Source: Streptococcus orisratti DSM 15617 (lineage in GTDB: Bacteria > Bacillota > Bacilli > Lactobacillales > Streptococcaceae). From it: a stretch of DNA of 51,075 nt. A program made the position numbers and the translations under genes. The stretch's first letter is position 1. Every line of letters begins with the position of its first letter. This document shows, one piece after another, positions 8,611 through 18,187 of the stretch. The notes below the pieces were generated by a model. It was not told the origin of the DNA, ran no database searches, and was given only the letters and a program-made list of their open reading frames with translations. The stretch spans positions 1 to 51,075 of the forward strand of contig NZ_KB904455.1 in NCBI RefSeq assembly GCF_000380105.1. The letters run 5' to 3'.

Positions 8611-8662
8611 AATGTATTATCAATAAAGGAGTTTCATTAGCTCCTATTTGAAAGGAAAGAAA

Positions 8663-10669
8663 ATGACTAGTAAACAACCATTTTACATTACGACACCGAT
8701 TTATTATCCGTCTGGTAAGCTTCATATCGGGTCTGCTTACACAACCATCGCTTGTGACGTCTTAGCACGCTATAAGCGTATGATGAACTACGATGTTTTT
8801 TACCTGACTGGACTTGATGAGCACGGTCAAAAGATTCAAGCTAAAGCAGAAGAAGCGGGTATTACACCTCAGGCTTATGTGGACGGTATGGCAGTTGGTG
8901 TTAAGGAACTTTGGAAACTCCTTGACATCTCTTATGATAAGTTTATCCGTACAACTGACGATTACCACGAAAAAGTGGTGGCTGATGTTTTTGAAAAATT
9001 GCTGGCGCAGGATGATATTTACTTGGGTGAGTATTCTGGCTGGTACTCTGTCTCTGACGAGGAATTTTTCACTGAGAGCCAATTAGAAGAAGTCTTTCGT
9101 GATGAAAGCGGTGAAGTTATCGGAGGAATTGCACCATCAGGCCACGAAGTAGAATGGGTGTCAGAAGAGTCTTATTTCTTGCGTCTGAGCAAATATGCAG
9201 ATCGCTTGGTGGACTTTTTCCATGCCCATCCTGATTTTATCCAGCCTGACGGCCGTATGAATGAAATCATCAAAAACTTTATCGAACCTGGTTTGGAAGA
9301 TTTGGCGGTTAGCCGTACCTCATTTACATGGGGCGTTAAGGTACCTTCAAATCCAAAACACGTCGTTTATGTCTGGTTTGATGCTCTGCTCAACTATGCG
9401 ACAGCCCTAGGCTATGGTCAGGAAGACCACGCTAACTTTGACAAGTTTTGGAATGGTACTGTCTTTCACATGGTTGGAAAAGATATTTTACGTTTTCACT
9501 CTATTTACTGGCCAATTATACTCATGATGCTTGATTTGAAATTACCAGAACGTATGATTGCCCACGGTTGGTTTGTCATGAAAGACGGTAAAATGTCTAA
9601 ATCTAAAGGTAATGTGGTTTACCCAGAAATGCTTGTCGAACGCTATGGACTTGACCCGCTCCGCTATTACCTCATGCGCTCACTTCCAGTTGGTTCTGAC
9701 GGAACCTTCACACCTGAAGATTATGTTGGCCGTATCAATTATGAGCTGGCTAATGACCTTGGCAACCTTCTTAATCGTACGGTTGCTATGGTTAACAAGT
9801 ATTTTGGCGGCGAAATTCCTGCTTACGTGGAAAATGTCACTGCATTTGATGCTGATTTGGCAGCAGTAGTAACTGAAAATCTAGCGGAATATCACAAACA
9901 GATGAATGCAGTGGATTATCCGCGCGCGCTGGAAGCGGTTTGGAATATTATTTCGCGTACCAATAAGTACATCGATGAAACAGCTCCTTGGATTCTTGCT
10001 AAGGATGACGCTAAGCGTGATGAACTGGCAGCAGTAATGGCTCATTTAGCAGCTAGTCTTCGTGTGGTGGCACACCTTACTCAACCATTTATGATGACAA
10101 CATCAAACGCTATTATGGAACAACTAGGTCTAGGAAATGACTTTGACCTTGAAAATCTTACCCTTGCAGGCTTCCCAGAAGGTGTTAAAGTTGTTGCTAA
10201 AGGTACACCGATTTTCCCACGACTAGATATGGACGAAGAAATTGCCTACATCAAGGAACAAATGGGTGATGGCTCTGCTATTTCTCAAGAGGAAGAAAAG
10301 GAGTGGGAACCAAGCCAAGTTGAGCTCAAGAATGAAAAGAAAGCCATTAAGTTTGACGACTTTGACAAGGTGGAAATCCGTGTTGCCGAGGTTAAAGAAG
10401 TGTCTAAAGTTGAAGGTTCTGACAAACTTCTCAAATTCCGTTTGGATGCAGGAGATGGCGAAGACCGCCAAATTCTCTCGGGTATTGCAAAATTCTATCC
10501 AAATGAGCAAGAACTCGTTGGTAAAAAATTACAAATCGTTGCTAATTTGAAACCACGCAAGATGATGGGATTGCTTAGTCAGGGAATGATTCTCTCAGCC
10601 GAACATGATGGCAATCTGACTGTTTTAACCGTTGACTCAAGCGTACCAAATGGTAGTCAGATTGGATAA
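8663..10669 (+). CDS. metG: Methionyl-tRNA synthetase
   Basis: This cytoplasmic class I aminoacyl-tRNA synthetase charges initiator and elongator tRNA-Met. The HIGH-type motif is LHIGS (about residues 20-24) in [13 protein letters not shown], and the second signature is KMSKSKGN (about 310). The protein is the long dimeric form: after the anticodon-binding region, a C-terminal Trbp111-like tRNA-binding domain (about 560-668) starts near [16 protein letters not shown]. The insert lacks zinc-knuckle cysteines, as in several Firmicute enzymes. The start is ATG 8663 behind AAAGGAAAG; an upstream in-frame TTG at 8648 overlaps that ribosome site and is rejected. It is followed by a hairpin terminator. 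Confidence 0.98.
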   Translation: MTSKQPFYITTPIYYPSGKLHIGSAYTTIACDVLARYKRMMNYDVFYLTGLDEHGQKIQAKAEEAGITPQAYVDGMAVGVKELWKLLDISYDKFIRTTDDYHEKVVADVFEKLLAQDDIYLGEYSGWYSVSDEEFFTESQLEEVFRDESGEVIGGIAPSGHEVEWVSEESYFLRLSKYADRLVDFFHAHPDFIQPDGRMNEIIKNFIEPGLEDLAVSRTSFTWGVKVPSNPKHVVYVWFDALLNYATALGYGQEDHANFDKFWNGTVFHMVGKDILRFHSIYWPIILMMLDLKLPERMIAHGWFVMKDGKMSKSKGNVVYPEMLVERYGLDPLRYYLMRSLPVGSDGTFTPEDYVGRINYELANDLGNLLNRTVAMVNKYFGGEIPAYVENVTAFDADLAAVVTENLAEYHKQMNAVDYPRALEAVWNIISRTNKYIDETAPWILAKDDAKRDELAAVMAHLAASLRVVAHLTQPFMMTTSNAIMEQLGLGNDFDLENLTLAGFPEGVKVVAKGTPIFPRLDMDEEIAYIKEQMGDGSAISQEEEKEWEPSQVELKNEKKAIKFDDFDKVEIRVAEVKEVSKVEGSDKLLKFRLDAGDGEDRQILSGIAKFYPNEQELVGKKLQIVANLKPRKMMGLLSQGMILSAEHDGNLTVLTVDSSVPNGSQIG

Positions 10670-10684
10670 AGAGAATAACATTTT

Positions 10685-10713
10685 AAAGTAGCAAAGTGAT
10701 TTGCTGCTTTTTC
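10685..10713 (+). terminator. Terminator after metG
   Basis: Arms AAAGTAGCAAA (10685-10695) and TTTGCTGCTTT (10700-10710) with a 4-base loop are followed by T residues. Confidence 0.9.
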
Positions 10714-10751
10714 TTAGTGTTGTTTGACCTGTTAGATATTTTGTGATTTTT

Positions 10752-10972
10752 TATAGTCTTTTAGTTTGCTTTTAGTACAAGGCAATGAGCTGCAGGTTGC
10801 TAGAACAGCCTTTAGGCTGTTCTAGGTTGGAAATAAGACATGCGAAGCAAGTCACTTTCGTAAAGTACGGCAAAGTGAGTTCAAACAATCCAGTGGAGTG
10901 TTTGAAGTTATAAATAGGAAACAGAGTTTCCTCTTACGTCGAAGTAATCAAAGATAAACTAAATAACTATAT
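10752..10972. repeat. TATAGTC-ended modular repeat, long copy A
   Basis: About 221 bp, inverted relative to the copy at 46937-47149 and closely similar to it. The ends are TATAGTCTTTTAGTTTGC and, at the far end, the inverse of TATAGTTATTTAGTTTATC. Inside is a perfect hairpin AGAACAGCCT/AGGCTGTTCT (10802-10823) and a TACGGCAAAG block resembling boxA of BOX elements. A shorter version lacking the hairpin module is at 41387-41492. A separate hairpin GAAACGTA/TACGTTTC follows at about 10978-11008. Confidence 0.75.
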
Positions 10973-11198
10973 TTTTGAAACGTATTGATGCTAATTGTAT
11001 ACGTTTCATTTTAAAAGTGCTAAATCGAGGTTGCTATTTTTTTGATTGACGTGATAAGATTTTCATATCACGGTGATAAAATTTAAGTATTTGTTAAGGA
11101 AGGAGAAAAATGATAAGATAGGCTTTGTTCTAGTTAGGCTTTGACAATTGCTGATAAGTGCTAACGGCTACTATTTATCATTTACGAGGAGAAAATAG

Positions 11199-12044
11199 AT
11201 GACATTGAAAAAAATAATTGGTTTTACAGGCGTTGCCCTTGCTTCGACAGTGTTCTTAGCGGCTTGCTCATCACAATCCGACTCTAATACAACAAGTTCA
11301 TCAAGTAAAAAGGAAGAGGTCGTCTTTGCAACGTCTGGGGCAACAGCACCTTTTGCTTATCAAGAAAATGGTGAGTTGACTGGATTTGACATTGAAGTGG
11401 CTAAGGCAGTTTTTAAAGGTTCGGACAAGTATAAAGTGACTTTTAAAAAGACAGAATGGTCATCCATCTTTACTGGTCTTGATTCTGATAAATACCAGAT
11501 GGCAGGGGTAAACATCAGCTATAGTGACGAACGTGCGGCAAAATATCTTTACTCTTATCCAACTGGTGCAACTCCAACGGTTCTAGTTGTTCCAAAAGAT
11601 AGCGATATCAAAACATACGATGATATTGCTGGTCATTCAACTCAGGTTGTTCAAGGAACAACAACAGAAGCTCAGTTGAAAGAATTTAATGAAAAGCATT
11701 CTGATAACCCTGTTGAACTGAAATACACTAATGAAAATATCACTCAGATTTTAACAAATCTTAACGAAGGTAAAGCTAAATTTAAGATTTTCGATGCTCC
11801 AACAGTTAATGCCATTATTAAAAATCAAGGTCTTGATAACCTAAAAACGATTGAATTGGAATCATCTGAGCAACCTTACATTTACTTCTTACTTGGTGGC
11901 GATCAGACTGACCTCCAGAAGTTTGTAAACAAGCGTATTAAAGAATTGTACCAAGATGGTACTATTGCAAAATTGGCTGAGCAATTCTTAGGAAGTGCAG
12001 ATTACATTCCAGCAGAAGCTGATCTTGTCGTGCCTGGAAAATAA
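11199..12044 (+). CDS. Amino-acid ABC transporter substrate-binding lipoprotein
   Basis: This 281-residue extracellular solute-binding protein of family 3 (polar amino acid/cystine type) is anchored by a lipidated cysteine. The signal peptide ends in the lipobox LAAC (Cys about 23), followed by a Ser/Thr/Lys linker. The mature region shows the family pattern ATSGATAPFAYQENGELTGFDIEVAK, and later VNISYSDERAAKYLYS. In pneumococcus a similar gene (SP_0148, called aatB by some) precedes metQ in the same order. No permease or ATPase of its own type is adjacent, so it may use a distant transporter or the MetNP pair; this is open. GAGGAG precedes the ATG. Confidence 0.9.
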   Translation: MTLKKIIGFTGVALASTVFLAACSSQSDSNTTSSSSKKEEVVFATSGATAPFAYQENGELTGFDIEVAKAVFKGSDKYKVTFKKTEWSSIFTGLDSDKYQMAGVNISYSDERAAKYLYSYPTGATPTVLVVPKDSDIKTYDDIAGHSTQVVQGTTTEAQLKEFNEKHSDNPVELKYTNENITQILTNLNEGKAKFKIFDAPTVNAIIKNQGLDNLKTIELESSEQPYIYFLLGGDQTDLQKFVNKRIKELYQDGTIAKLAEQFLGSADYIPAEADLVVPGK

Positions 12045-12117
12045 GGATTGATAAAGGGTGACAGAAATTTGACATTTTCAAGATTTTAAAAATGTCAGTT
12101 AGTTCTATCAGACAATT

Positions 12118-12149
12118 CGAGTTTGGAGTGATTTTATCCAAACTCGTTT
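12118..12149 (+). terminator. Terminator between the binding-protein gene and metQ
   Basis: The perfect 10-bp stem CGAGTTTGGA (12118-12127) / TCCAAACTCG (12137-12146) is followed by TTTCC. A weaker hairpin, TGACATTTT/AAAATGTCA (12070-12097), lies just upstream. Confidence 0.8.
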
Positions 12150-12172
12150 CCTATAACAAATACGGAATTAGT

Positions 12173-12189
12173 TATAGTTTTAAACTATA
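12173..12189. promoter_or_regulatory. MET-box palindrome upstream of metQ
   Basis: TATAGTTTTAAACTATA is a perfect 17-bp palindrome about 85 bases before metQ. It equals the streptococcal MET-box consensus (TATAGTTtnaAACTATA) bound by the LysR regulators MetR/MtaR, which activate methionine genes. Site identity is seen directly; the regulator is from knowledge of the genus and its gene is not in this window. Confidence 0.9.
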
Positions 12190-12272
12190 GATTTCTACAA
12201 TTATAAACAATTTGAAACTAGGAACTAGTTGCGATAAAATAATAACAGTTATGAAGAAAAGAGGATAGATAT

Positions 12273-13154
12273 ATGAAATTGAAAAAAATACTTGGTTTGG
12301 CAAGCATTGCCCTTGCATCAACAGTGATTTTAGCAGCATGCGGTGGAAAATCAAATTCTGCAAAATCAGATACGACAGAATTAAAAGTTGGTATCATGAC
12401 TTTGGATGATTCAACTGAGCCACTCTGGGATAAGGTTAAAGAACTTACTGAAAAAGAAGGGGTTACACTTAAGTTGGTTGAGTTTACGGATTATACACAG
12501 CCAAACGAAGCCCTTCAAAATGGTGAGATTGATGTGAATGCTTTCCAACATAAATATTTCTTGAGTAACTGGAATTCTGAAAATGATGGAACTATTGTTG
12601 CAGCAGCAGATACTCTTCTTAGTCCAATTCGCCTCTTCTCAGGAGTTGATGGGGATGGTAAGGCAAAATATACTGATGTAAAAGATATCCCAGATGGAGC
12701 TAAGATTTCAGTACCAAACGATGCTTCAAATGAAAGTCGTGCTCTCTACCTTCTCCAAGCAGCAGGTTTATTGAAGCTTGACGTTTCAGGAAAAGAGTTA
12801 GCAACTATTAAGAATATTTCTTCAAATCCTAAAAAGTTAGATGTTACTGAAATTAATGCGGAACAAACAGCTTCAACACTGACTTCCGTTGACGCCGCGG
12901 TTATTAATAACTCCTACGCTCAGTCTGCAAATGTGGACTATGACACAACTCTCTATAAAGAAGCGGTGGATAAAAATTCTGATCAGTGGGTGAATGTCAT
13001 TGCGGCTCAAAAAGATTGGAAAAAATCAGACAAAGCTGATGCCATTAAAAAATTGATTAAGGCTTATCAAACAGATGAAGTGGCTAAAGTTATCCAAGAA
13101 GCTACAAAAGGTGTTGACATTCCAGCTTGGGAAGGTGCAAAAGTAGATAACTAA
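12273..13154 (+). CDS. metQ: Methionine-binding lipoprotein MetQ
   Basis: This 293-residue NlpA-family lipoprotein captures methionine for the MetNP importer. The lipobox is LAAC (Cys about 23). The mature start LKVGIMTLDDSTEPLWDKVK and the motif YTQPNEALQNGEIDVNAFQH are typical of MetQ. Its signal peptide is very similar to that of the preceding binding protein (KKI-G-ALAST-LAAC), suggesting shared ancestry or conversion of that segment. AGAGG lies upstream of the ATG, behind a perfect MET box. An internal terminator-like hairpin follows before the peptidase gene, which would make metQ more abundant than the downstream permease genes. Confidence 0.95.
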   Translation: MKLKKILGLASIALASTVILAACGGKSNSAKSDTTELKVGIMTLDDSTEPLWDKVKELTEKEGVTLKLVEFTDYTQPNEALQNGEIDVNAFQHKYFLSNWNSENDGTIVAAADTLLSPIRLFSGVDGDGKAKYTDVKDIPDGAKISVPNDASNESRALYLLQAAGLLKLDVSGKELATIKNISSNPKKLDVTEINAEQTASTLTSVDAAVINNSYAQSANVDYDTTLYKEAVDKNSDQWVNVIAAQKDWKKSDKADAIKKLIKAYQTDEVAKVIQEATKGVDIPAWEGAKVDN

Positions 13155-13235
13155 GAGATTAAAACTCAACGAAAACAAAGTAAGTTGACAAACTGTCATT
13201 TTGATTTTCAAGGAGTCTTAGCTTTTGACAATTAT

Positions 13236-13270
13236 ACAAAAGGGCGTGTCGCTACACGTCGCTTTTGTCT
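13236..13270 (+). terminator. Internal attenuating terminator between metQ and the peptidase gene
   Basis: The stem 13236-13249 / 13254-13268 (ACAAAAGGGCG type arms) with loop CGCT is followed by a few T residues. The next gene's ribosome site starts at 13275, so partial read-through is expected, giving excess binding protein over permease. Confidence 0.7.
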
Positions 13271-13285
13271 TTATGGGGGTACAAG

Positions 13286-14653
13286 ATGATAACAGATCAA
13301 GGTCAGTTAAAAAAATTTAACGAAGATGAGTTAACTCAGTATTATTTTGAGATTTTGAGAGAATTAGTTTCTAAAAAATCAATCTTTGCTCAGCAGGTTG
13401 GATTAGTTGAAACGTCTTCTTATCTTGGAAAGATTTTTGAAAACGCTGGCGCTGATGTAACTGTTGATGATAGTTATGTAGCACCTTTTGTTATTGCAAG
13501 ATTTAAAAGTTCCAATCCCAAAGCTAAGAGTTTAATTTTTTACAATCACTACGATGTTCAACCAGCTGACGCTGACCAGCCTTGGACAGCGGAGCCCTTT
13601 AAATTGGACATAAGAGATGGTTATATGTATGGTCGTGGTGTTGATGACGATAAAGGACATATCATTGCTCGCCTAACTGCTATTGCTAAATACCTCAAAT
13701 CTGCTAGAGATTTGCCTGTTAATATTACTTTTATTGTAGAAGGTGCCGAAGAGTCAGCATCAGTTGACTTTGAGAAATACCTTGGAAAATATGCCACAGA
13801 GTTGCGTGGCGCAGATCTTCTGATTTGGGAACAAGGCATTCGAAATGCTAAGGGGCAAATTGAAATTTCGGGGGGAACTAAGGGGATTGTGACCTTTGAT
13901 ATGCTTGTTGAATCAGCAGATGTGGATATCCATTCTAAGTTTGGAGCAATCATTGATAGTAGCTCTTGGTATCTACTCAATGCTATTGCCAGTCTTCGTG
14001 ATCAGACTGGTCGTATTGCAGTAGAAGGCATTTATGACCACGTTCAGCAGCCTACCGAGCAAGAATTAGCTTTAGCGAGGGAGAATGCTAATTTGGATTG
14101 GGATTCTCTAGTTAATTTGTATCAGTTGAGCTTGCCAAGTTTAGTGAACAATCAGGAAGAATTAGTACAGCGACTTTTCTTTGAGCCGGCCTTGACAATT
14201 GAGGGACTAGAGACTGGATATCAAGGTCAAGGGGTTAAGACTATCTTGCCAGCCCATGCTTCTGCTAAAATGGAAGTGCGCTTGGTTCCTGGTATGGATC
14301 CGCAGGATGTACTTGAAAAAATTAAGCGTCACTTGGTTAAGCATGGTTATGACCGTGTAAAATTAATTTATACGCTAGGAGAGAAGGCTTATCGTAGTGA
14401 TATGACCGCACCAGCCATTCGCCGTGTAATAGATATTGCACAGCAATTTTCCCCAGAGGGTGTGTCAGTATTACCAACAACAGCGGGGACAGGGCCGATG
14501 CATCAGGTTTTTGAGGCTTTAGAAGTGCCAATTGCAGCTTTTGGGATTGGGAATCCAAATAGCCGCGATCATGGCGGTGATGAGAATGTCAAACTAGCCG
14601 ATTATTATACGCATATTGAAATGATTGAGGAGTTAATTAAGAGTTATGAGTAA
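13286..14653 (+). CDS. M20-family metallopeptidase (dipeptidase-like)
   Basis: A 455-residue cytoplasmic zinc peptidase of the M20/ArgE/DapE/CNDP-like family. Metal-ligand motifs are present: [10 protein letters not shown] (His), [10 protein letters not shown] (bridging Asp), VEGAEESAS (catalytic and ligand Glu), and a late His in RDHGGDEN. The lid domain lies between about residues 215 and 330. The ATG at 13286 follows GGGGG; an upstream TTG at 13265 lies in the terminator hairpin and is rejected. The position inside the met transport operon, as in pneumococcus, suggests it releases methionine or related amino acids from peptides; the substrate is inferred. It overlaps metN by eight bases. 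Confidence 0.9.
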   Translation: MITDQGQLKKFNEDELTQYYFEILRELVSKKSIFAQQVGLVETSSYLGKIFENAGADVTVDDSYVAPFVIARFKSSNPKAKSLIFYNHYDVQPADADQPWTAEPFKLDIRDGYMYGRGVDDDKGHIIARLTAIAKYLKSARDLPVNITFIVEGAEESASVDFEKYLGKYATELRGADLLIWEQGIRNAKGQIEISGGTKGIVTFDMLVESADVDIHSKFGAIIDSSSWYLLNAIASLRDQTGRIAVEGIYDHVQQPTEQELALARENANLDWDSLVNLYQLSLPSLVNNQEELVQRLFFEPALTIEGLETGYQGQGVKTILPAHASAKMEVRLVPGMDPQDVLEKIKRHLVKHGYDRVKLIYTLGEKAYRSDMTAPAIRRVIDIAQQFSPEGVSVLPTTAGTGPMHQVFEALEVPIAAFGIGNPNSRDHGGDENVKLADYYTHIEMIEELIKSYE

Positions 14654-15710
14654 AACGATGATTCATTTAGAGCATATTGATATCACGTTTCATCAGAAGA
14701 AACGAGTGATTGAAGCCGTCAAGGATGTCTCCATTGAAATTAAAGAAGGTGATATCTATGGTATTGTCGGATATTCTGGAGCAGGTAAATCAACCTTGGT
14801 GCGTGTCATCAATCTTTTGCAGGTACCAACTTCTGGGAAAGTTACCATTGGTGACGATGTGACTTTTGCTGATGGAAAAGTCCAACTTGCAGGGGCAAGA
14901 TTGCGGCATAAACGGCAAAAAATTGGAATGATTTTCCAGCATTTCAATTTGATGGCTCAAAAAACTGCTCGACAAAATGTGGCCTTTGCTCTGCGTCATT
15001 CTGATTTGAGTAAAGAAGAGCGAGCTAAAAAAGTAGAGGAATTATTGGAGCTGGTTGATTTGGCTGATCGTGCAGACAACTATCCAGCACAGCTGTCTGG
15101 TGGACAAAAACAACGTGTAGCCATAGCGCGTGCACTTGCTAATGATCCTGAAATTTTAATTTCGGATGAGTCAACTTCCGCACTTGATCCTAAGACGACA
15201 AAACAGATTTTAACTCTTTTGCAGGACTTGAACCGAAAATTGGGCTTAACTATTGTCATGATTACTCATGAAATGCAGATTGTAAAGGATATTTGCCATC
15301 GGGTTGCAGTTATGCAAAGTGGTCAACTGATTGAAGAGGGGTCGGTTTTGCAGATTTTTTCAAAACCTCAAGAGCCTCTGACACAGGAATTCATCAAAAC
15401 AGCTACTGGTATTGATGAAGCTCTGATTAAGATTGAAAAACAAGACATTGTTAAACAGTTGCCATCTAATAGTTTATTGGTACAACTCAAATACGCTGGT
15501 CATTCCACAGATGAGCCAATTTTAAATGATATTTACAAGCGTTTTGAAGTGACAGCTAATATTTTATATGGTAATATCGAAATTTTGGATAATACCCCTG
15601 TAGGTGAGATGGTGGTTGTTTTATCGGGAGGAACAGGTGCACTTGCAGCTGCGCAAGATGCTATCACATCTTCTGGTATTGAATTGACAGTATTGAAAAG
15701 AGGTGCCTAA
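14646..15710 (+). CDS. metN: Methionine ABC transporter ATP-binding protein MetN
   Basis: This 354-residue ATPase powers methionine uptake. Walker A is GYSGAGKST (about residues 39-47), the Q-loop FQHFNLM, the signature LSGGQKQR (about 148), Walker B ILISDE, and the H-loop ITHEM. The C-terminal NIL/ACT-like domain (about 270-354) binds methionine and mediates trans-inhibition in characterised MetN proteins. It overlaps the peptidase gene by eight bases and is directly followed by the permease gene with no gap, so the three are translated as a unit. Confidence 0.96.
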   Translation: MSKTMIHLEHIDITFHQKKRVIEAVKDVSIEIKEGDIYGIVGYSGAGKSTLVRVINLLQVPTSGKVTIGDDVTFADGKVQLAGARLRHKRQKIGMIFQHFNLMAQKTARQNVAFALRHSDLSKEERAKKVEELLELVDLADRADNYPAQLSGGQKQRVAIARALANDPEILISDESTSALDPKTTKQILTLLQDLNRKLGLTIVMITHEMQIVKDICHRVAVMQSGQLIEEGSVLQIFSKPQEPLTQEFIKTATGIDEALIKIEKQDIVKQLPSNSLLVQLKYAGHSTDEPILNDIYKRFEVTANILYGNIEILDNTPVGEMVVVLSGGTGALAAAQDAITSSGIELTVLKRGA

Positions 15711-16403
15711 ATGGCTGGATGGATTGAAACAAATTTTCCGAATATTTATAAGATTGGGATGGAAGGGACAAATTCTTGGCCAGATGCCATCTATGCTACC
15801 CTTTACATGACTATTATTGCTTTTATTATCGGTGGTTTTTTGGGCTTGCTGATGGGGCTCTTTCTGGTTTTGACTGGACCAGATGGTGTGATTGAAAATA
15901 AGCCAGTTTTTCAGATTTTGGATAAAATTACCTCAATTTTTCGTGCGATACCTTTTATTATCCTTTTGGCTATTTTGAAGCCAGCTACTTATTTCTTAGT
16001 CGGTACTAATTTGGGGATGACAGCTGCACTTGTTCCTTTGTCTGCTGCAACTTTTCCATTTTTTGCCCGTCAGGTTCAGGTGGTTCTCTCGGAATTGGAT
16101 CGTGGTGTAATTGAGGCTGCACAGGCTTCTGGTGCAACACTTTTGGATCTTATCAAGGTCTATCTCAGTGAGGGTCTACCTGACCTTATCCGTGTGTCAA
16201 CGGTAACCTTGATTTCCTTGGTTGGTGAAACAGCTATGGCAGGTGCTATTGGAAGTGGTGGTCTGGGAACAATTGCTATCAACTACGGCTATCAACGTTC
16301 ACATACAGATGTTACTCTTTTAGCAACTGTGCTCATTTTGATTTTGATTTTTATCATTCAATTTTTAGGGGATTTCCTAACTAAGAAACTTAGTCACAAA
16401 TAG
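15711..16403 (+). CDS. metP: Methionine ABC transporter permease (MetI/MetP)
   Basis: A 230-residue inner-membrane permease with five hydrophobic helices. The conserved EAA loop reads EAAQASGATLLDLIKVYLSE (about residues 136-155) and contacts MetN. It begins one base after the metN stop. Methionine permeases are called MetI in enterics and MetP in Bacillus and streptococci. It is the last gene of the operon, followed by one hairpin without a T run (16412-16435) and then a strong terminator. Confidence 0.95.
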   Translation: MAGWIETNFPNIYKIGMEGTNSWPDAIYATLYMTIIAFIIGGFLGLLMGLFLVLTGPDGVIENKPVFQILDKITSIFRAIPFIILLAILKPATYFLVGTNLGMTAALVPLSAATFPFFARQVQVVLSELDRGVIEAAQASGATLLDLIKVYLSEGLPDLIRVSTVTLISLVGETAMAGAIGSGGLGTIAINYGYQRSHTDVTLLATVLILILIFIIQFLGDFLTKKLSHK

Positions 16404-16493
16404 AAAATCAAAACCACCAGTTTAAAATGGTGGTTCAGAATGTAAACAAATTCCTAAAAATATAATAATTTGGATAAGCCCATGTGGGATTGT

Positions 16494-16546
16494 AAGACTC
16501 ATAGAAACGTTATTATTTTAACATTTCTATGAGTCTTTATTTTGAC
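16494..16546. terminator. Strong terminator between metP and the rrf2-like gene
   Basis: A 14-bp perfect stem, AAGACTCATAGAAA (16494-16507) / TTTCTATGAGTCTT (16524-16537), is followed by a T-rich stretch. Its symmetry allows it to end both metP and the convergent regulator transcript. Confidence 0.85.
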
Positions 16547-16640
16547 GACAAAGGAATAAAAATTGACTCTAAAGCTTTTGTCTTTTCACATACTTGTTTA
16601 TGGTGTGAGCAACTGTGAACGTATCTTTACTCTCTTAGGG

Positions 16641-17084
16641 CTAATCATCCGCTTCTTGTGCTATTTTATCCTCCATATCCTTAATGAGAGAAGATAAAGT
16701 AACTGTTTTTAAGGATTCCACTAACTGATTGTGAATATATTCCAGTTGAGGATCAAGAATGGAATGAACGACGCGTCCGACTTCACAGTCAGGATTGGTA
16801 TCCTCATGCGGTTTGAAAATGATTTTTGATGATTCTTCGACAGCTTGAAAAATATCCCAAAAAGTCAAATTTTCTGGGTCTTTCAGCAGATGAGCACCAC
16901 CAATGCCAGCATCAACTTTTACAAGACCTGCTCTTTGTAATTTTCCTAGTAAATTTCGTACTATGACTGGATTTGTTTGAATGCTATTAGCTAAAAAGGT
17001 AGAAGTTACTTTTTCCTTATTTTCAAAATGATAAATGGCTAGTAGAATGTGTACAGAAGTAGCTAAACGTGTTGAATAGGGCAT
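16641..17084 (-). CDS. Rrf2-family transcriptional regulator, YwnA-like
   Basis: This 147-residue winged-helix regulator has the Rrf2 N-terminus MPYSTRLATSVHILLAIYHF, a recognition helix around TNPVIVRNLLGKLQRAGLV, and the wing GIGGAHLLKDPENLTFWDI. The three-cysteine Fe-S cluster motif of IscR/NsrR types is missing (only one Cys, in NPDCEVG), so it probably responds to something else, as Bacillus YwnA and CymR-like members do. It is divergent from a NAD(P)-binding protein gene with a palindrome between. A decayed second copy lies beyond that gene. The minus-strand extended -10 TGCTATAAT near 17377-17385 may be its promoter. Confidence 0.9.
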   Translation of the reverse strand: MPYSTRLATSVHILLAIYHFENKEKVTSTFLANSIQTNPVIVRNLLGKLQRAGLVKVDAGIGGAHLLKDPENLTFWDIFQAVEESSKIIFKPHEDTNPDCEVGRVVHSILDPQLEYIHNQLVESLKTVTLSSLIKDMEDKIAQEADD

Positions 17085-17160
17085 TATTCTTCCTCGGTCA
17101 ATAATATAGCATTAGGTTTGTTTTCTATTACTTCGACGACCGAGAAAATGTGCTTTTCTA

Positions 17161-17264
17161 ATACTCAATGAAAATCAAAAGTAGCCTAGGAAACGAAGCC
17201 GACGATAGAACTTGAGTTCATCAAGGCAAGTTGACAACGGATAATTTTGATTTTCGAAGAGTAT
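17161..17264. repeat. BOX-like 104-bp repeat, copy 2 (inverted)
   Basis: This is the exact reverse orientation of the copies at 2812-2915 and 18484-18587, with ends ATACTCAATGAAAATCAAAA and TTTTCGAAGAGTAT. It lies in the leader side of the rrf2-like gene, within a 437-base divergent intergenic region. Confidence 0.8.
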
Positions 17265-17409
17265 AATTTCCCACTTTCAGAAAAATAATCATTAGACAAT
17301 TGGAACTCACTTAGCTGTGATTCAGTACGTTTTGTAGATCGTCGTCTCATAACAAAAGTAACCTAAAAGACTATACTATTATAGCATATTTTAGTTGTCA
17401 ACAAAAAAA

Positions 17410-17494
17410 TTACAACTCTAGGGTGTAACTATTGACATTACAACGAGGGAATGGTATACTTTTTATTGTTGGTTGTAACAAAACATGTTACAAC
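17410..17494 (+). promoter_or_regulatory. Promoter and palindromic operators of the YwnB-like gene
   Basis: A consensus -35 TTGACA (17432-17437) and -10 TATACT (17455-17460) have a 17-base spacer. GTTGTAAC (17472-17479) and GTTACAAC (17487-17494) form a perfect inverted repeat over the start site. A second pair, TTACA/TGTAA (17410-17428), lies just upstream of -35. The arrangement fits repression by the adjacent Rrf2-type regulator. Confidence 0.8.
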
Positions 17495-17521
17495 AAGAAT
17501 ATAATTATAGGAGAAATTACC

Positions 17522-18151
17522 ATGAAAATTGCAGTCGTAGCAGCAAATGGCAAAGCCGGTCAAGCTATCGTTGAAGAAGCTTTAAAAAGAGGTTTAGACG
17601 TGACAGCTATTGTCCGTAGTAAAAATAAGTCAAAAGCAAATAAAGTTATTGAAAAAGATTTGTTCGACTTAACGAAAGAGGATTTATCAGACTTTGATGT
17701 CGTTGTGGATGCCTTCGGGGCATGGTCTGAAGATCAGCTTCATCTTCACAGTGTTTCTCAAAAACACCTAGCTGATTTATTGTCAGGAACAGAAAAACGC
17801 TTGATGATTGTTGGAGGTGCTGGAAGTCTCTATATTAATCCTGAACACACAGTTCAGCTTGTAGATACTCCAGAATTTCCTGAAATCTTTAAACCCTTAG
17901 CTAATGCTCAGCGTCAAACTCTTGCTGAAATCCGTGAACGTAAGGATGTTAAGTGGACCTTTGTCAGTCCAGCAGCTGATTTTCAAGCAGATGGTCAACG
18001 CAGTGGTCATTATATTTTAGCTGGTGAAGAATTTACCGTTAATGATAACGGACAAAGTACCATTAGCTATGCAGATTATGCCATCGGTTTTGTAGATGAG
18101 ATTGAAAATGGCAGACATATCCAAGAACGTATTAGCTTGATAGGAAAATAA
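17522..18151 (+). CDS. NAD(P)-binding oxidoreductase, YwnB-like
   Basis: A 209-residue atypical short-chain dehydrogenase fold. The N-terminal dinucleotide motif is AANGKAGQAIV (about residues 6-16, AxGxxG type), followed by IVRSKNK, which favours NADP through its Arg/Lys. MIVGGAGSLYI and WTFVSPAADF are typical of the NmrA/YwnB group, where the catalytic Tyr-Lys pair is often absent. The ATG at 17522 follows AGGAGAAA; an upstream extension in frame runs through the promoter and is rejected. The pairing with the YwnA-like regulator mirrors Bacillus ywnA-ywnB. The likely role is response to thiol or electrophile stress; this is inference. Confidence 0.85.
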   Translation: MKIAVVAANGKAGQAIVEEALKRGLDVTAIVRSKNKSKANKVIEKDLFDLTKEDLSDFDVVVDAFGAWSEDQLHLHSVSQKHLADLLSGTEKRLMIVGGAGSLYINPEHTVQLVDTPEFPEIFKPLANAQRQTLAEIRERKDVKWTFVSPAADFQADGQRSGHYILAGEEFTVNDNGQSTISYADYAIGFVDEIENGRHIQERISLIGK

Positions 18152-18187
18152 TCATAAAAATAATAGCTGAGGTATATAGTTTTAGTG

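Noticed and set aside
11030..11080. SAM or other riboswitch upstream of the amino-acid-binding lipoprotein gene
   Set aside because: GTGATA/TATCAC repeats are present but no riboswitch core motif was found. The metQ gene has a MET box instead.
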